64,000 nucleotides of DNA, from the NCBI GenBank assembly GCA_015099395.1, contig AP024096.1, positions 4,216,001 to 4,280,000 on the forward strand, given 5' to 3'. Below the pieces are notes generated by a model. The model did not search any database. It was given only the letters and a program-made list of their open reading frames with translations, and had not been told where the DNA came from. The DNA comes from Ktedonobacteria bacterium brp13. GTDB lineage: Bacteria; Chloroflexota; Ktedonobacteria; Ktedonobacterales; Ktedonobacteraceae. Positions 9,276 to 18,861 of the stretch are shown piece after piece. Position numbers and translations under genes: made by a program. How positions within the stretch are numbered: position 1 is the first letter of the stretch; every line of letters starts with the position of its first letter.

Positions 9276-9941
9276 ATGAAACAGTCTCTGGTACAAGGTA
9301 GGGAAATAAGCAGGCTCCATCAACTCTTTGGGATCGTGATGGGAGCCATTGTCCTGTCCATTCTTCTTGAAGTCATTGTCCAACTGTTGCCTCCGCACTA
9401 CAATGCGATAAGTCAGGCAGAAAGCGACCTGGCAATTGGTCCTTATGGTTTTCTGATGGATATCAATTTTGCCCTTCGAGGCGTACTGTATCTCATTTTT
9501 TTAGTGGCCTTTATGAAGGCCATCCCAAAGGAAGGTCAGTCTCGTAGTGGCCTGATCCTTCTGGGCATCTCAGCCATTGGGAAGCTGATCATTGCGTTTG
9601 CTGTAACTGACCTCACTCCACGTCCTGAGACGATCCATGGCATCATTCATACGCTCGCGGCTTTAGTCTCCTTCTTTTGTGGTGGATTAGGTATACTGCT
9701 GCTCTCGCGCGCTCTGCGTCATGTCCCGAATGTGCGCCTCTCTCCACGCTTTCTGGTTGGACTGGCAATCGTGACGCTTATCTGGTCAATCATCGTCATT
9801 GTCACGGTCGTTGTGTCTAGCAAGATAGGTGTCTGGGGGCTGCTCGAACGCATCTATACTCTTCTCTTCTCTTTGTGGATATTCATCGTCTCTCTCGGCT
9901 TGTGGCAATATCCTTCCCCAATGAATTCCCTCCAAAGGTGA
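9276..9941 (+). CDS. DUF998-family integral membrane protein
   Basis: A 221-aa protein with about six hydrophobic segments and the DUF998 signature after the first: YNAISQAESDLAIGPYGFLM followed by a second membrane segment. The N-terminus is cytoplasmic-looking (MKQSLVQGREISRLHQ). The family has no established function. The ATG at 9276 follows AGGGGAAG. It is the third gene of a same-strand run after the LAL regulator; the gap from the previous gene is 108 bp. Confidence 0.8.
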   Translation: MKQSLVQGREISRLHQLFGIVMGAIVLSILLEVIVQLLPPHYNAISQAESDLAIGPYGFLMDINFALRGVLYLIFLVAFMKAIPKEGQSRSGLILLGISAIGKLIIAFAVTDLTPRPETIHGIIHTLAALVSFFCGGLGILLLSRALRHVPNVRLSPRFLVGLAIVTLIWSIIVIVTVVVSSKIGVWGLLERIYTLLFSLWIFIVSLGLWQYPSPMNSLQR

Positions 9942-10025
9942 AAGACAATATAGTCCATATGTCGTCATCTCTCACAGAGAACACGTGACGATGCACAAGA
10001 AAATAAAAATTGTTAGGAGATAGCA

Positions 10026-10130
10026 GTGGAAGTATCCAAGCAACAGCAAAAGCCAAAAGATATCGTTGAAACCAACAAATTCAAGCAACCTGACCTAGAG
10101 CGCCGGTCGAGAAATCAAGCGGCATCCTGA
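10026..10130 (+). pseudogene. 5' fragment of a gene cut by an IS1182-type element
   Basis: GTG at 10026 follows AGGAG with 6-nt spacing and opens a frame VEVSKQQQKPKDIVETNKFK before it runs into the transposase region and stops at 10128. The good ribosome site followed by a natural-looking hydrophilic N-terminus suggests a real gene whose remainder was removed by the insertion or a linked deletion. The family cannot be told from 25-30 residues. Confidence 0.4.
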
Positions 10131-11611
10131 AGATCAGCTTGAAGCGACTGAGAACGAGCCAAAACGTGCAAATTGTGGACGACGGCGCACCGACGCAGAT
10201 CGAAGAGATTCTTGCGCAGTCCTCGATACCGGGCACGCCGTCCTTGCCATCGACCGACATGCGCAAGGGTATGCTCAACTGCCACCCGCTCACGCAATTT
10301 GTGACGACCTTCTGGCGTTTGTTGAGCCTGACGTAATTCGATGAGCAAGGCTTCATCAGGATGGATGCTGACACTGCGCCCTTTGGCACTGGTGGTACAT
10401 TGCGCTTTCAAAGGGCACTGGGCGCAGGTATCTTTGGGAAAGTGAACAATGCCACCGGGCACAAAGGGCATTTCCTGTGCAGCCGGACAGCGAATGATTT
10501 GCTGTTCCCAATCGAGTACAAACTCCTGTTTGTGAAAGCGTTTGCCAACGCGAACAGGCCAGGCTTTGCAATACACCTCCAGATCTTCACTGCGTTCACG
10601 CACCAAATGGCTGCTCAAATAAGCCCGGTCGATGTGCAGTTCTTTCAAAGAAACCTTTTGCTGATCCAGATCTTCGCTGATTGCTTCGGTGACACTGGCT
10701 TCAGGAACATTAGCAGGCGTCAAGCCCACAGCTCGGATGAGACCCGTGTCCAGATCGTGCAGCACATGGCGCTTGTAGCCATCCACTCGCACACTGCGAC
10801 TTTTGCGTCCGTGGCGCATCTGCCCATCTTCAACGCTGATCCGCCGATCTTTGGCAACCCCTTTGATAAGGCTCACCTTTCCCTTTTCACTGATCTGCAC
10901 ATCTTGCTCCTGAATTTGCTTTGCAATCGCCAAAATAGGATCTGCTACTGCTTTGTCCTCTTGATCGGGAAGCTGCTGGACCCAAGCATCCACCGTGTGT
11001 AACACTTGCAAGATCAAAGCCAATGCCTCGTCTTTCTGTAGTTGTTGGTCCCAATCACGATCCAATGCTGCCTTCAGGCTTGTGCCACACACGAGTTCGG
11101 CTCCTACCTCTTTCGCCACTTCGACCACCTCCCGCCCCTGCTGATCGGCTACCACGCACATGATCTTTTTGAGCGCGTGCCCGATTAAATTGTACGTATC
11201 TTCGACTCGTCCCGCTCCCCACAACGGACTGCTATCCAGCACAGCACGTAAGGCCCGTGATCCAAACTCCCGGGTTGGGCTGGCAGTCTCGACGGTTCGT
11301 TCGATGAGCCGTCGATCCATCTGAGCGTCGATTAGCCTCTTGCGAAAGGCTACCAGTGTGCCTTTGCTGAATGGTGCCTGCTCCGTGTCCAGACAATCTA
11401 ACACCAATTGCCAGCGCCGATCCATGAGTGTTGCCTCAATCACTTCATCATCCGAAGCTCCCGTGTATGCTTGCACAATGGTAGCGAGGGCTAATTGAGC
11501 GGGCGGAATGGGAGGTTGCCCGCGGAGACTCGGTGCATAGAGCGTCGCCAGTTCTTCTTGAAAAGCGTCATCAAAAAGCTCATGGCGGTGATGGCGGAGA
11601 AAGACGAACAA
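10115..11611 (-). CDS. IS1182-family transposase (probable 5' frameshift)
   Basis: About 498 residues of a DDE transposase of the IS1182 type. It has an N-terminal domain (PPAQLALATIVQAYTGASDD, then MDRRWQLVLDCL), a catalytic core beginning VLDSSPLWGAGRVEDTYNLI, and a C-terminal zinc-ribbon-like CPLKAQC followed by VEHTLAHVGRWQGRRARYRG. The frame begins at a TTG (11611) without a ribosome site. An ATG 11 bp upstream (MSEIVR...) is in another frame and runs into TGA, so a small indel near 11610 has probably broken the 5' end. Terminal repeats were not resolved. The element separates the DUF998 region from the EthD gene. Confidence 0.85.
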   Translation of the reverse strand: MFVFLRHHRHELFDDAFQEELATLYAPSLRGQPPIPPAQLALATIVQAYTGASDDEVIEATLMDRRWQLVLDCLDTEQAPFSKGTLVAFRKRLIDAQMDRRLIERTVETASPTREFGSRALRAVLDSSPLWGAGRVEDTYNLIGHALKKIMCVVADQQGREVVEVAKEVGAELVCGTSLKAALDRDWDQQLQKDEALALILQVLHTVDAWVQQLPDQEDKAVADPILAIAKQIQEQDVQISEKGKVSLIKGVAKDRRISVEDGQMRHGRKSRSVRVDGYKRHVLHDLDTGLIRAVGLTPANVPEASVTEAISEDLDQQKVSLKELHIDRAYLSSHLVRERSEDLEVYCKAWPVRVGKRFHKQEFVLDWEQQIIRCPAAQEMPFVPGGIVHFPKDTCAQCPLKAQCTTSAKGRSVSIHPDEALLIELRQAQQTPEGRHKLRERVAVEHTLAHVGRWQGRRARYRGLRKNLFDLRRCAVVHNLHVLARSQSLQADLQDAA

Positions 11612-11739
11612 TTTCGCTCATTTGATGCGTGTGATGATGGTTTGCTCAAGGGATGATGGCTCAACTGGAGGATGCCAGGCTGAGGGACGCATATGATACT
11701 CGCTTTCCGAAATCTCGCTGTAATCCTCTTGATGTCAAA

Positions 11740-11772
11740 AAAGCGGGCGAGAAAACTCTTTTCGCCCGCTTT
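11740..11772. terminator. Bidirectional terminator hairpin
   Basis: AAAGCGGGCGA (11740-11750) pairs with TCGCCCGCTTT (11762-11772) across an 11-nt loop, and A runs and T-rich sequence flank it. It lies just past the end of the EthD-family gene on the minus strand and is well placed to end that transcript. Confidence 0.75.
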
Positions 11773-11806
11773 GCAAAAGAGGTCGTGTGTGTCGTAGGAC
11801 GCTCTC

Positions 11807-12112
11807 CTAGAGCTCCTCCACCTCATATAACATGGACCGCACTCGAGCATAGCGGGCTAAATTGGCAACGTCTTGTGAGACTGCTTGGCCTTGGGGAGAT
11901 TGGAATGCCTTCTGGCGCGCGTCCATGGTGTCCCACTCTAACTCGGCTATCCAGTAATAGGGTTCGCCTCGAATCGCAGTCGCGTGACGGCCAGCCGTGT
12001 AGCGTCGCAGGCCGGGCAATTGCTTGGCCAATGGAATATGCACCTCGCGATAGTGGCGCTCAAACGCGACGGGATCTGTCGGGGTATCCCAGAGTATGAG
12101 AAATTTGACCAT
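11807..12112 (-). CDS. EthD-family small protein
   Basis: A 101-aa ferredoxin-like alpha/beta barrel of the EthD type, beginning MVKFLILWDTPTDPVAFERH and continuing YREVHIPLAKQLPGLRRYT. The family is dimeric and includes EthD of ether degradation and polyketide-cyclase relatives; the role here is not known. The ATG at 12112 has GAGG 5 nt upstream; the longer frame to 12178 has no support. It is divergent from the sigma-factor gene at 12405, so the 290-bp gap probably carries both promoters. Confidence 0.85.
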   Translation of the reverse strand: MVKFLILWDTPTDPVAFERHYREVHIPLAKQLPGLRRYTAGRHATAIRGEPYYWIAELEWDTMDARQKAFQSPQGQAVSQDVANLARYARVRSMLYEVEEL

Positions 12113-12404
12113 AGTGTCCTCGCTTTCAGATGGTTTTCTATGAAAGTGTTCTACCAATAAAACTGTTGGAAAGAGCAAAACTGTGCGGTCTGACAGGGAT
12201 GTTTTCTGCTTCCTGCCTTATGCGGTCCAAACAGGTGCAGACTGCTTGAACCAATGGCAAAGAACCTGCACCATGTGGTAGAATGAGCGTGTTTGAGACA
12301 TCAGGCCAGCACCAGTGGCCCTGATACGTTTTTCGACGAACAAGGAAAGAGCAGTAAGAAGAAAGACGTGCAGCGTGAGAGGGAAATACCGACAGGCTGA
12401 TCGT

Positions 12405-13442
12405 GTGCATGAAGCTCCAATCACAGGTCAGACGAGTCCAGGTCACTCGAAGACGGGTCCGTTGATCGAAGCCTATCGCCAGGAGCTGCTTCTGCACTGC
12501 TATCGTCTCCTGGGGTCGCTCCACGATGCCGAGGATGCGGTGCAAGAGACGATGCTGCGTGCTTGGCAGCACCTTGACACGTTCACCCAGAGGGGGCCGG
12601 GATCGCTGCGCGCCTGGCTATACAAGATTGCGACCAATACCAGCCTGGATCTCCTCAAAAAACGCTCACCGCGCACGCTGCCGACCGCAGCTTCTCCTGT
12701 ATGGAACCCGCAAAGGCCGGTTGCATCCAGGGAGGCTGAGGCGCTCTGGCTTGAGCCTTTCCCGCAGAGTTGGCTGGCGGAGGCAACGGAGAACCTAGAA
12801 GCCCGCTATACCAGACACGAGAGCGTTTCATTGGCCTTCCTCACTGCCCTCCAGCTACTCCCACCTCGCCAGCGAGCCATCTTGCTCCTCTCGGATGTGC
12901 TGGATTGGCGTGCAGTCGAGATCGCCCAGTTGCTTGAGATCTCGGTAGGAGCGGTGAACAGCGCCTTGCACCGTGCTCGGGTGACGCTTGAGAAACACGA
13001 TCCAAACTCTCAGCGAGAGAGGACGCAGGGGTATCGCGCAGATGCAGCCACGAACGCGTTGCTCGCTCGCTATCTCCAGGCATGGGAAACAGACGACGTG
13101 GATGGGCTCGTGGCGCTGCTGAAAGAAGACGCGACGCGCTCCATGCCACCAGTCCCTTCGTGGTATCAGGGACGAGAAGCGATTCGCACGATTCTCCTGG
13201 CCGCCTTATTCCCATCTGGCGTGCAGCACAGGTGGCGTTTATCTCCGACGCGCGCTAATGGACAGCCTGCATTTGTGGTGTATCGAGCTGACGAAGCAAC
13301 CAGAGCCTATCGAGCATTCGCGATACAAGTCATCACCCTCGATGCGACGCTCCGTGATCTGCCCCAGATCGCCTCTGTGACGGCCTTCCTTGGGGCGGAA
13401 CTTGTTACCTCCTTCGGATTCCCGCTTCAACTCCCCCAATAA
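12405..13442 (+). CDS. ECF sigma factor with C-terminal SnoaL-like domain
   Basis: An ECF RNA polymerase sigma factor of the SigX5-like type (about 345 aa). Sigma region 2 is seen in LLLHCYRLLGSLHDAEDAVQ and LRAWLYKIATNTSLDLLK; region 4 in LPPRQRAILLLSDVLDWRAV and ISVGAVNSALHRARVTL. From about residue 215 a SnoaL/NTF2-like domain follows (ARYLQAWETDDVDGLVALL), which in such sigma factors replaces a separate anti-sigma factor as a regulatory module. The start is uncertain: homology begins soon after GTG 12405, while the frame stays open to 12315 and no good ribosome site marks either. Divergent from the EthD gene. Confidence 0.88.
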   Translation: MHEAPITGQTSPGHSKTGPLIEAYRQELLLHCYRLLGSLHDAEDAVQETMLRAWQHLDTFTQRGPGSLRAWLYKIATNTSLDLLKKRSPRTLPTAASPVWNPQRPVASREAEALWLEPFPQSWLAEATENLEARYTRHESVSLAFLTALQLLPPRQRAILLLSDVLDWRAVEIAQLLEISVGAVNSALHRARVTLEKHDPNSQRERTQGYRADAATNALLARYLQAWETDDVDGLVALLKEDATRSMPPVPSWYQGREAIRTILLAALFPSGVQHRWRLSPTRANGQPAFVVYRADEATRAYRAFAIQVITLDATLRDLPQIASVTAFLGAELVTSFGFPLQLPQ

Positions 13443-13505
13443 AGGCACTATCTCGGGCTTGCACCTTATTGGTTTTCCATGCACAGTATTTCTCGACCGA
13501 CGCTC

Positions 13506-13560
13506 TAGCTGGCGGGTGCGCCACACTTTTTTGCAAAGAGCATTGGCCTGATAAATACTT
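13506..13560. repeat. Left arm of a long inverted repeat flanking a GNAT gene
   Basis: About 55 bp whose reverse complement recurs at 14442-14497 with few differences. The shared core is GCGCCACACTTTTTTGCAAA, then GAGCATTGG, then CTGATAAATACTT. The arms are about 880 bp apart and enclose the acetyltransferase gene at 13806 only. The layout suggests ends of a small mobile cassette or two MITEs in opposite orientation. Confidence 0.75.
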
Positions 13561-13636
13561 GAATGAAATGTGTAAATTTTGACATCCCTGAGCACAAATG
13601 TGCTTATTCTTTTGGGTGAGAAAATCTCTTTCACAC

Positions 13637-13660
13637 GAAGAGCACCCATGGGTGCTCTTC
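13637..13660. promoter_or_regulatory. 24-bp perfect palindrome
   Basis: A 24-bp perfectly self-complementary sequence whose left half is GAAGAGCACCCA, about 145 bp upstream of the acetyltransferase start. With no loop it is more like an operator for a dimeric regulator than a terminator. It lies inside the segment bounded by the inverted repeats at 13506 and 14497. Confidence 0.5.
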
Positions 13661-13805
13661 AAGAGATCAAAGGATCAATTGACTTCCCTCGCAGCATTTT
13701 GTTATATTCTCATCAATACACCAACTTCCTCCAGCGTTTGCCTCATAAGCCTGCGGCAGCGCTCACATGACAGGAAACAAGCGCCATGACGAAAGGAAAC
13801 ACGCT

Positions 13806-14246
13806 ATGGGCTACCAAATCAAGACCTCTCTTGAACCACATCCTGAATTTGCTACCTATTTGCACGAGCAGATCAAAGAGTTCAATAACCAGCATTCGCT
13901 CCCGCATAAACAGATCAGGGTAAAAGGTGCGGTAAAGCAGGTGCATATCATGGTTGTGGATAATGACAGCCAATGGCTGGGCGGCATTACAGCTGAGCTC
14001 TTCTGGAATTGGGTAGAACTTAATGATTTCTGGCTCTCAGAAACACTCCGTGGTCAAGGCCTAGGCGGTTCACTCCTTGCGCAGATTGAGCATATAGGCA
14101 GAGAACATGGGGCAAGCAAGGTCTTATTGTCTACCTTCGAGTTCCAGGCACGCACTTTTTATGAACGTCATGGCTACAAAGTCGTCGGTGTGGTAGAAGA
14201 TTATCCCCCAGGCTCGAATTACTACACAATGGTGAAAGTTCTCTAG
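13806..14246 (+). CDS. GNAT-family N-acetyltransferase
   Basis: A 146-aa single-domain GNAT fold. The acetyl-CoA-binding motif A is LSETLRGQGLGGSLLAQIEH, followed by STFEFQARTFYERHGYKVV, a typical GNAT C-terminal beta-alpha-beta. Transfers an acetyl group from acetyl-CoA to an amine; the acceptor is unknown. The ATG at 13806 has AAAGGAA 7 nt upstream. It is the only gene between two inverted 55-bp repeats (13506-13560 and 14442-14497), which suggests it travelled as a cassette. The gap 14498-14720 beyond the right arm has no gene. Confidence 0.85.
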   Translation: MGYQIKTSLEPHPEFATYLHEQIKEFNNQHSLPHKQIRVKGAVKQVHIMVVDNDSQWLGGITAELFWNWVELNDFWLSETLRGQGLGGSLLAQIEHIGREHGASKVLLSTFEFQARTFYERHGYKVVGVVEDYPPGSNYYTMVKVL

Positions 14247-14441
14247 AGAGAAACCTCTTCATAAGAAAGAGAGCAATCGGTCTGTCTGTAACCATGGATC
14301 TAGGAACAGGTGAGACTACTATAACTTCATCATCGTGAAAGGAGAATCTACGCCACTCGCTCGGTCCTATGCATGATGAGCCAGCTTGCATAAGACTGGA
14401 TCTTTTTGTGACAAAAACTATGTTCTTGCCACACGTCATCC

Positions 14442-14497
14442 AAGTATTTATCAGACCAATGCTCTTTGCAAAAAAGTGTGGCGCGCCCCTAGCTGGC
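14442..14497. repeat. Right arm of the long inverted repeat
   Basis: Reverse complement of 13506-13560: AAGTATTTATCAGACCAATG, then CTCTTTGCAAAAAAGTGTGG, then CGCGCC and AGCTGG. The end nearest 14497 shows one or two base differences and a 1-bp indel relative to the left arm. Confidence 0.75.
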
Positions 14498-14720
14498 CAA
14501 GCGTTCTACTGTTATCCTCTCCTCGTATTTCGTTGTCCGGGAGAGATCTTGCATCATACTCCCCCTCTTTTCCTATTCTCCCCTCTCTCTATAAGAAGAT
14601 CTGAATAAATGTGATACAAAGAAATATGAGTGGTTCCTTGTTCAAATTATCGTAGTGGGACGTGTGCAATTCTCCTGACGATTGCGAGCACCTCTTATAC
14701 ATTTTCATAAAGAATAAATC

Positions 14721-15821
14721 ATGCTCATTTTAGTGCTTATTATTCTCCTACTTGTTTTTCTGGCACTCATCGGTATCATTGGCATCAGTTGGTATATCTC
14801 AGAGAAACTCCTCCATCGTACTCCCACATCTAAAGCTTTTACCATTCCGGTCACAAGCACAGACACGGAGGCAATAACGCTCAAAAGCACAGCAAATACG
14901 AAGCGTCCTGGAGTCTTCGGCATTACGGCGGCTGATGGGCAAGCGATTGTAGGACCTCTTCTCTCATCTGACGTCGAGACCGTTACTCGCCAAATTCTCC
15001 ATGCGACAGGCACGCTCTCCAACAAGGTGGCATGGAACACGACAGTATACGGAGGAGGATTTAGAGATCTGTTGAAGCTGACCATCAATGATGTGAGTAT
15101 TCCTGGAGCGAGCGGTAGTCTGCCTGCCTGGTTTGTGCCTGGCAAACTCGACACCTGGGCAATTCTCGTTCATGGAGCAAGCGGCACACGTGAGCAAGGA
15201 CTACGCTTTTTCCCAACACTCGCAGATCTCGGTTTTCCCATTCTTGCTATCACCTATCGGGGAGATGAGGGTACTCCCGCAAGTGCGAATGGCCTTTCGC
15301 ACCTTGGCGATACAGAATGGCAAGATCTTGAGGCATCCGTCACGTATGCATTGGGGCAGGGAGCTCAACATATCGTACTGTACGGCATATCGTTGGGAGG
15401 AACTATTGTAGAAATGTTTCTCCAGCGTTCATCACATGCGAGCCACGTTCAAGCGGCGGTGCTCGACTCACCTGTGCTTAACTGGCGAGCCACGCTCGCT
15501 ACACTGGTAAAGAAAAACGCGCTACCATCGTTCATCGCCAACGTGACAGAGAAGATTGTCTCACTACGTACGGGCCTGAGTTTTGATACCCTTGATCTCA
15601 CCAAGAGCCAGAATCAGATCCCGACGCTTTTATTCCATGGCAGCAATGATGCAACCGCACCCATTGCCGTCAGTAATATGTTTGCCTCTACGCACACAGA
15701 GGTTACCTATCATCGTGTTTCTGAAGCGGATCACACACAGTGCTGGAACGCGAACCCCCAGGTGTATGAAGCTGAACTACGCTCGTTCCTCACCCGGGTC
15801 GTAAATTTGATAGAGATATAA
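14721..15821 (+). CDS. Membrane-anchored alpha/beta hydrolase
   Basis: A 366-aa protein with one N-terminal membrane segment (LILVLIILLLVFLALIGIIG, then ISWYI, residues 2-27) and an alpha/beta-hydrolase domain. The nucleophile elbow is GISLGG, the acid is likely the Asp in FHGSNDATAP and the base the His in SEADHTQCW. It resembles the prolyl-oligopeptidase/dienelactone-hydrolase branch; the substrate is unknown. The single N-terminal anchor could place the catalytic domain on either side of the membrane. The ATG at 14721 has only a weak ribosome site (AAAGAATAA). It is convergent with the NACHT gene and separated from it by a strong hairpin. Confidence 0.82.
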   Translation: MLILVLIILLLVFLALIGIIGISWYISEKLLHRTPTSKAFTIPVTSTDTEAITLKSTANTKRPGVFGITAADGQAIVGPLLSSDVETVTRQILHATGTLSNKVAWNTTVYGGGFRDLLKLTINDVSIPGASGSLPAWFVPGKLDTWAILVHGASGTREQGLRFFPTLADLGFPILAITYRGDEGTPASANGLSHLGDTEWQDLEASVTYALGQGAQHIVLYGISLGGTIVEMFLQRSSHASHVQAAVLDSPVLNWRATLATLVKKNALPSFIANVTEKIVSLRTGLSFDTLDLTKSQNQIPTLLFHGSNDATAPIAVSNMFASTHTEVTYHRVSEADHTQCWNANPQVYEAELRSFLTRVVNLIEI

Positions 15822-15837
15822 GGCCGGAGGGATGAAT

Positions 15838-15883
15838 GAGCTATACAAAAGCAAGGATTGGTGATCTTTCTTTTGTATAGCTC
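15838..15883. terminator. Bidirectional hairpin between convergent genes
   Basis: GAGCTATACAAAAG pairs perfectly with CTTTTGTATAGCTC across an 18-nt loop, between the stop of the hydrolase (+) and the stop of the NACHT gene (-). Suits termination of both transcripts. Confidence 0.7.
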
Positions 15884-15908
15884 GCTCAAAAAGCAAGCGA
15901 GCGATTCA

Positions 15909-18657
15909 TCAGCGATCGCTCTGTGCAAACTGGTGCGCAAAATATTCCAACACCAATCGATGAGAGAACATGTAGCCTCCACCGACTTTCCGCAAGAGGG
16001 CGTATTCAGATGCAGCATCCAAAAAGCGAACATAGTCCACCGGCATCGAACCAGCGCGCCAGAGATACCATCGCAACGTATAATACTCGATCCAAGCGAT
16101 CCCTCCGTGAGCAGTAGCAAAGATCACAAAGAATATGATGGCAAGCATCACGGTGAACGCCATGGCCATCACCGGCCAGGTCGCCAGTTGTCCAATTAAG
16201 CCAAAGCCGATCCCACAGGCGATACCGCTGGCAATACCACCAAGGGGAGCAAAAAAACAGGCCCCAAGCAGAGCATTACGTCCAGAGTGGGCGATCCCCT
16301 CGTTTGGTCTGGTATGTTGATCCTCCGGCAACATCGTGCTCGACCAGCCACTTTTAAGCATGCTCGTGAGGATAGCTGCGATGCCAACGATTAACCCACT
16401 AATAATCCCAAAGACCAGCCCGTAGTGGAGCCCATAGCTTAGATTGAAGAAAAAGAGACTACTCACACACGCAATCACCACACTGACACTGATGCCAGTA
16501 ACAAGCGCCACAAGCACGCTTTTTTTGCTATTCATGCCCATATCTTGCGTCATGTGGACCCATGACCACGTAACGGTCTCAGCCGGTTTGATGGTTTGTG
16601 CAAGGTGGGGAAATAAACTGGTTCCACCGCCAAAGCCATATGCAAAGAAAAAGAAAAGAAAGACAATGGCACTGTAAATCAAAGTCGATTGATGACTTAC
16701 CTGGAGGAGATCTTCAACCACCATAAAACTGAGTCCTCCTACACATCCAAAAGTAAACCCATCAATCAATCGATCAGGAAAAGATGCCGTTTCCTCCGGT
16801 TCCTTCTGCACCTCATAGCGTAATCCTGCCCCCAACCCACGCAATAGCCCCACCATGATTCCTAAGAAAAAACCGATACCCAGGCCATAAGAGATACCAT
16901 GTTGCAAGCCTCCCTCCACCGTAAAAAAGGGAACGGCGACCACGCTCATAGCTAGCCCCAGTTTGAGGCCCGCACGCAGTCCGCTGAACAGCCCATGCCA
17001 AATTGCTTGTGGCGTCAGAGTAGGAAGCACATCTCTTCCCACCAGAATCGTCACCAGCCAGATCACGATGCCAAGAATGATGATCAGACTTGCGCCACCC
17101 TGACTCCCACCTCCAATACCGGGCGACATCCATCCTAGCATGGAATTGCCAGGTCCCCCACCGAACAGGCCAAGAATTCCATTTCCTGAGCCAACAACCC
17201 CATTTTTTAATCCGCCCTTCAGCCACGCAGCAAGGCCACCACATACAATACATTGAATGATCGTCACGATACGAATAACCGTTCTTTGATAATGATGACG
17301 TTGACGATCGTTGCCAACCTGACCAGGTTGCATCCGTTCCAGATAGAATTCTGTCTGATTCCGCTGAACCATCTGCCACGCGAGCCATGCGAGCCAATGC
17401 TTGAGCCGCTCTGGGGCGTATGTCCGCTTCATGTCTTTGCGAAGTAATCGCTGGACATAGTGCTCAAGCACAATATAGCGCGAGGCTTGGAGCGTCTGGA
17501 CCTCTTCCGGTGACATGCCTTGAGAGCTATACGCCAAAATGTTCAACATCAGCGGAGTAGAAACGACCTCTTGCAAGCTCTGATCGTTCTGAAGAGCGAT
17601 CCGCATTGCCGCTAGATCGTGACGACCCTTTAATCTGCCGCAACGTTAGCGGTTGAACTTCCACAGCCGTGTTCAGGATCAGGCGCTCAGGCAAGGCTTC
17701 ATAATCTGAAGTGCGACAACAGACGACGATTGGCATTAATCCATGATCTTGCCGGTATTCGTTGATCGATAACACACACGCCGATCGCACTGGCAGAGGC
17801 ACTTCATCTAATCCATCGAGAAGTGGGATAACCTGATCATTGGTGATCCACGTCACTGCAAGCTTGACAGGCACTTGATAGGTGACGTGCAGCTCCTCAA
17901 TCAACCAGTCGATAAATGGCGCTCTTTTCGCTGCCCACGAGGCCAGATTGAAAATAACCGGGATCGGAAATGCGTCATCCATCCGACAACGCTCCAACAA
18001 TTCGCGTGTTAACTCCAGCAACAAGGTCGTTTTCCCGGCACCTGGCTCACCGAGAATCAATAACTCTCCATCAGCCTCATTATATGCCTCACGTATGAGT
18101 GTGCTGATAGACAGGTGAGACGTGTGCAGCATCGATCCGTACGGCTCCTGGTTTTTTGCTCGCCAAGGACTCGCCACAACATCAGACCGTGTCCGTAAGC
18201 TCAAATCTATCAATGATCCACTGGACACAGGATCAAGAAAGCCCGAGATCCAACGCGAATGCACCCGTTGGATCATGCGCTGACGATTTTCGTCCTCCGG
18301 CTTCAGCAGGAATATGGGAGACCGGTTCGTCAACGCATGAGCCTCTTTCCACGGTTCGTGCGCCGTCACCTCTCCTACGTCTGCGGTGAGAGCAAGCCTA
18401 TCTACATCTGCATCCTCCGATGTTTGCTGCTCGGTCATCAGTTCAGGCGACGTGAGCAGATCCAGTTCGTGCGGAGATTTTTCCAGCGCCTTACTTAGAC
18501 GGACAAGAAGTTCAGGATTAGGGAAACGTTTGCGCTGTTCCCAGCTTCGTACCGTAGACTCAGCAACCCCAAGCTGATTGGCAAGATCCTTCTGCGTCCA
18601 ACCATGCTCGAGCCGAGCATGGCGTAGCGCCTCATTAATTTTCTTTTCTTCATCCAT
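15909..18657 (-). pseudogene. XRE-NACHT multi-pass membrane protein, frameshifted
   Basis: One gene read in two frames. The 5' part (18657 to about 17630) has an XRE helix-turn-helix (HGWTQKDLANQLGVAESTVR, residues 19-55) and a NACHT NTPase with Walker A ILGEPGAGKTTLL and Walker B IPLLDGLDEVP. The frame shifts at the CCCTTTAAT tract (17626-17634), and the rest to 15909 gives the NACHT winged-helix region (LQEVVSTPLMLNILAYSSQG), about ten hydrophobic segments and the typical tail YMFSHRLVLEYFAHQF. Removing one base at the tract restores LKGRHDLAAMRIALQND in frame with the first part. It could be a mutation, a sequencing error or, less likely, +1 recoding. Proteins of this build are NLR-like STAND ATPases; some bacterial NACHT proteins act in phage defence. 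Confidence 0.85.
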
Positions 18658-18833
18658 ACGATAATCGCATTCTCTTATTAATCTACCTCATCGTATTCCT
18701 ACTCTACCCAATTGTAGTTCACACCATTTCATCACTTAAAGAACCATATGAGTATAAATCCCTGAAAAGGTAGAACAGTTCAGATGAATAAACTCTCCTA
18801 ATTGTACGTCTCATTACCTCATAGGTGCCACTG

Positions 18834-18861
18834 TGTAGGAACTATGTAGGTATTGTGTAGG
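18834..18861. promoter_or_regulatory. Three iterated TGTAGG motifs at 11-bp spacing
   Basis: TGTAGG occurs at 18834, 18845 and 18856, a period of one helical turn, about 180 bp upstream of the XRE-NACHT gene. Phased hexamers suit a multimeric DNA-binding protein, possibly the encoded XRE domain. The interval 18862-19278 otherwise holds no gene I can support. Confidence 0.35.
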
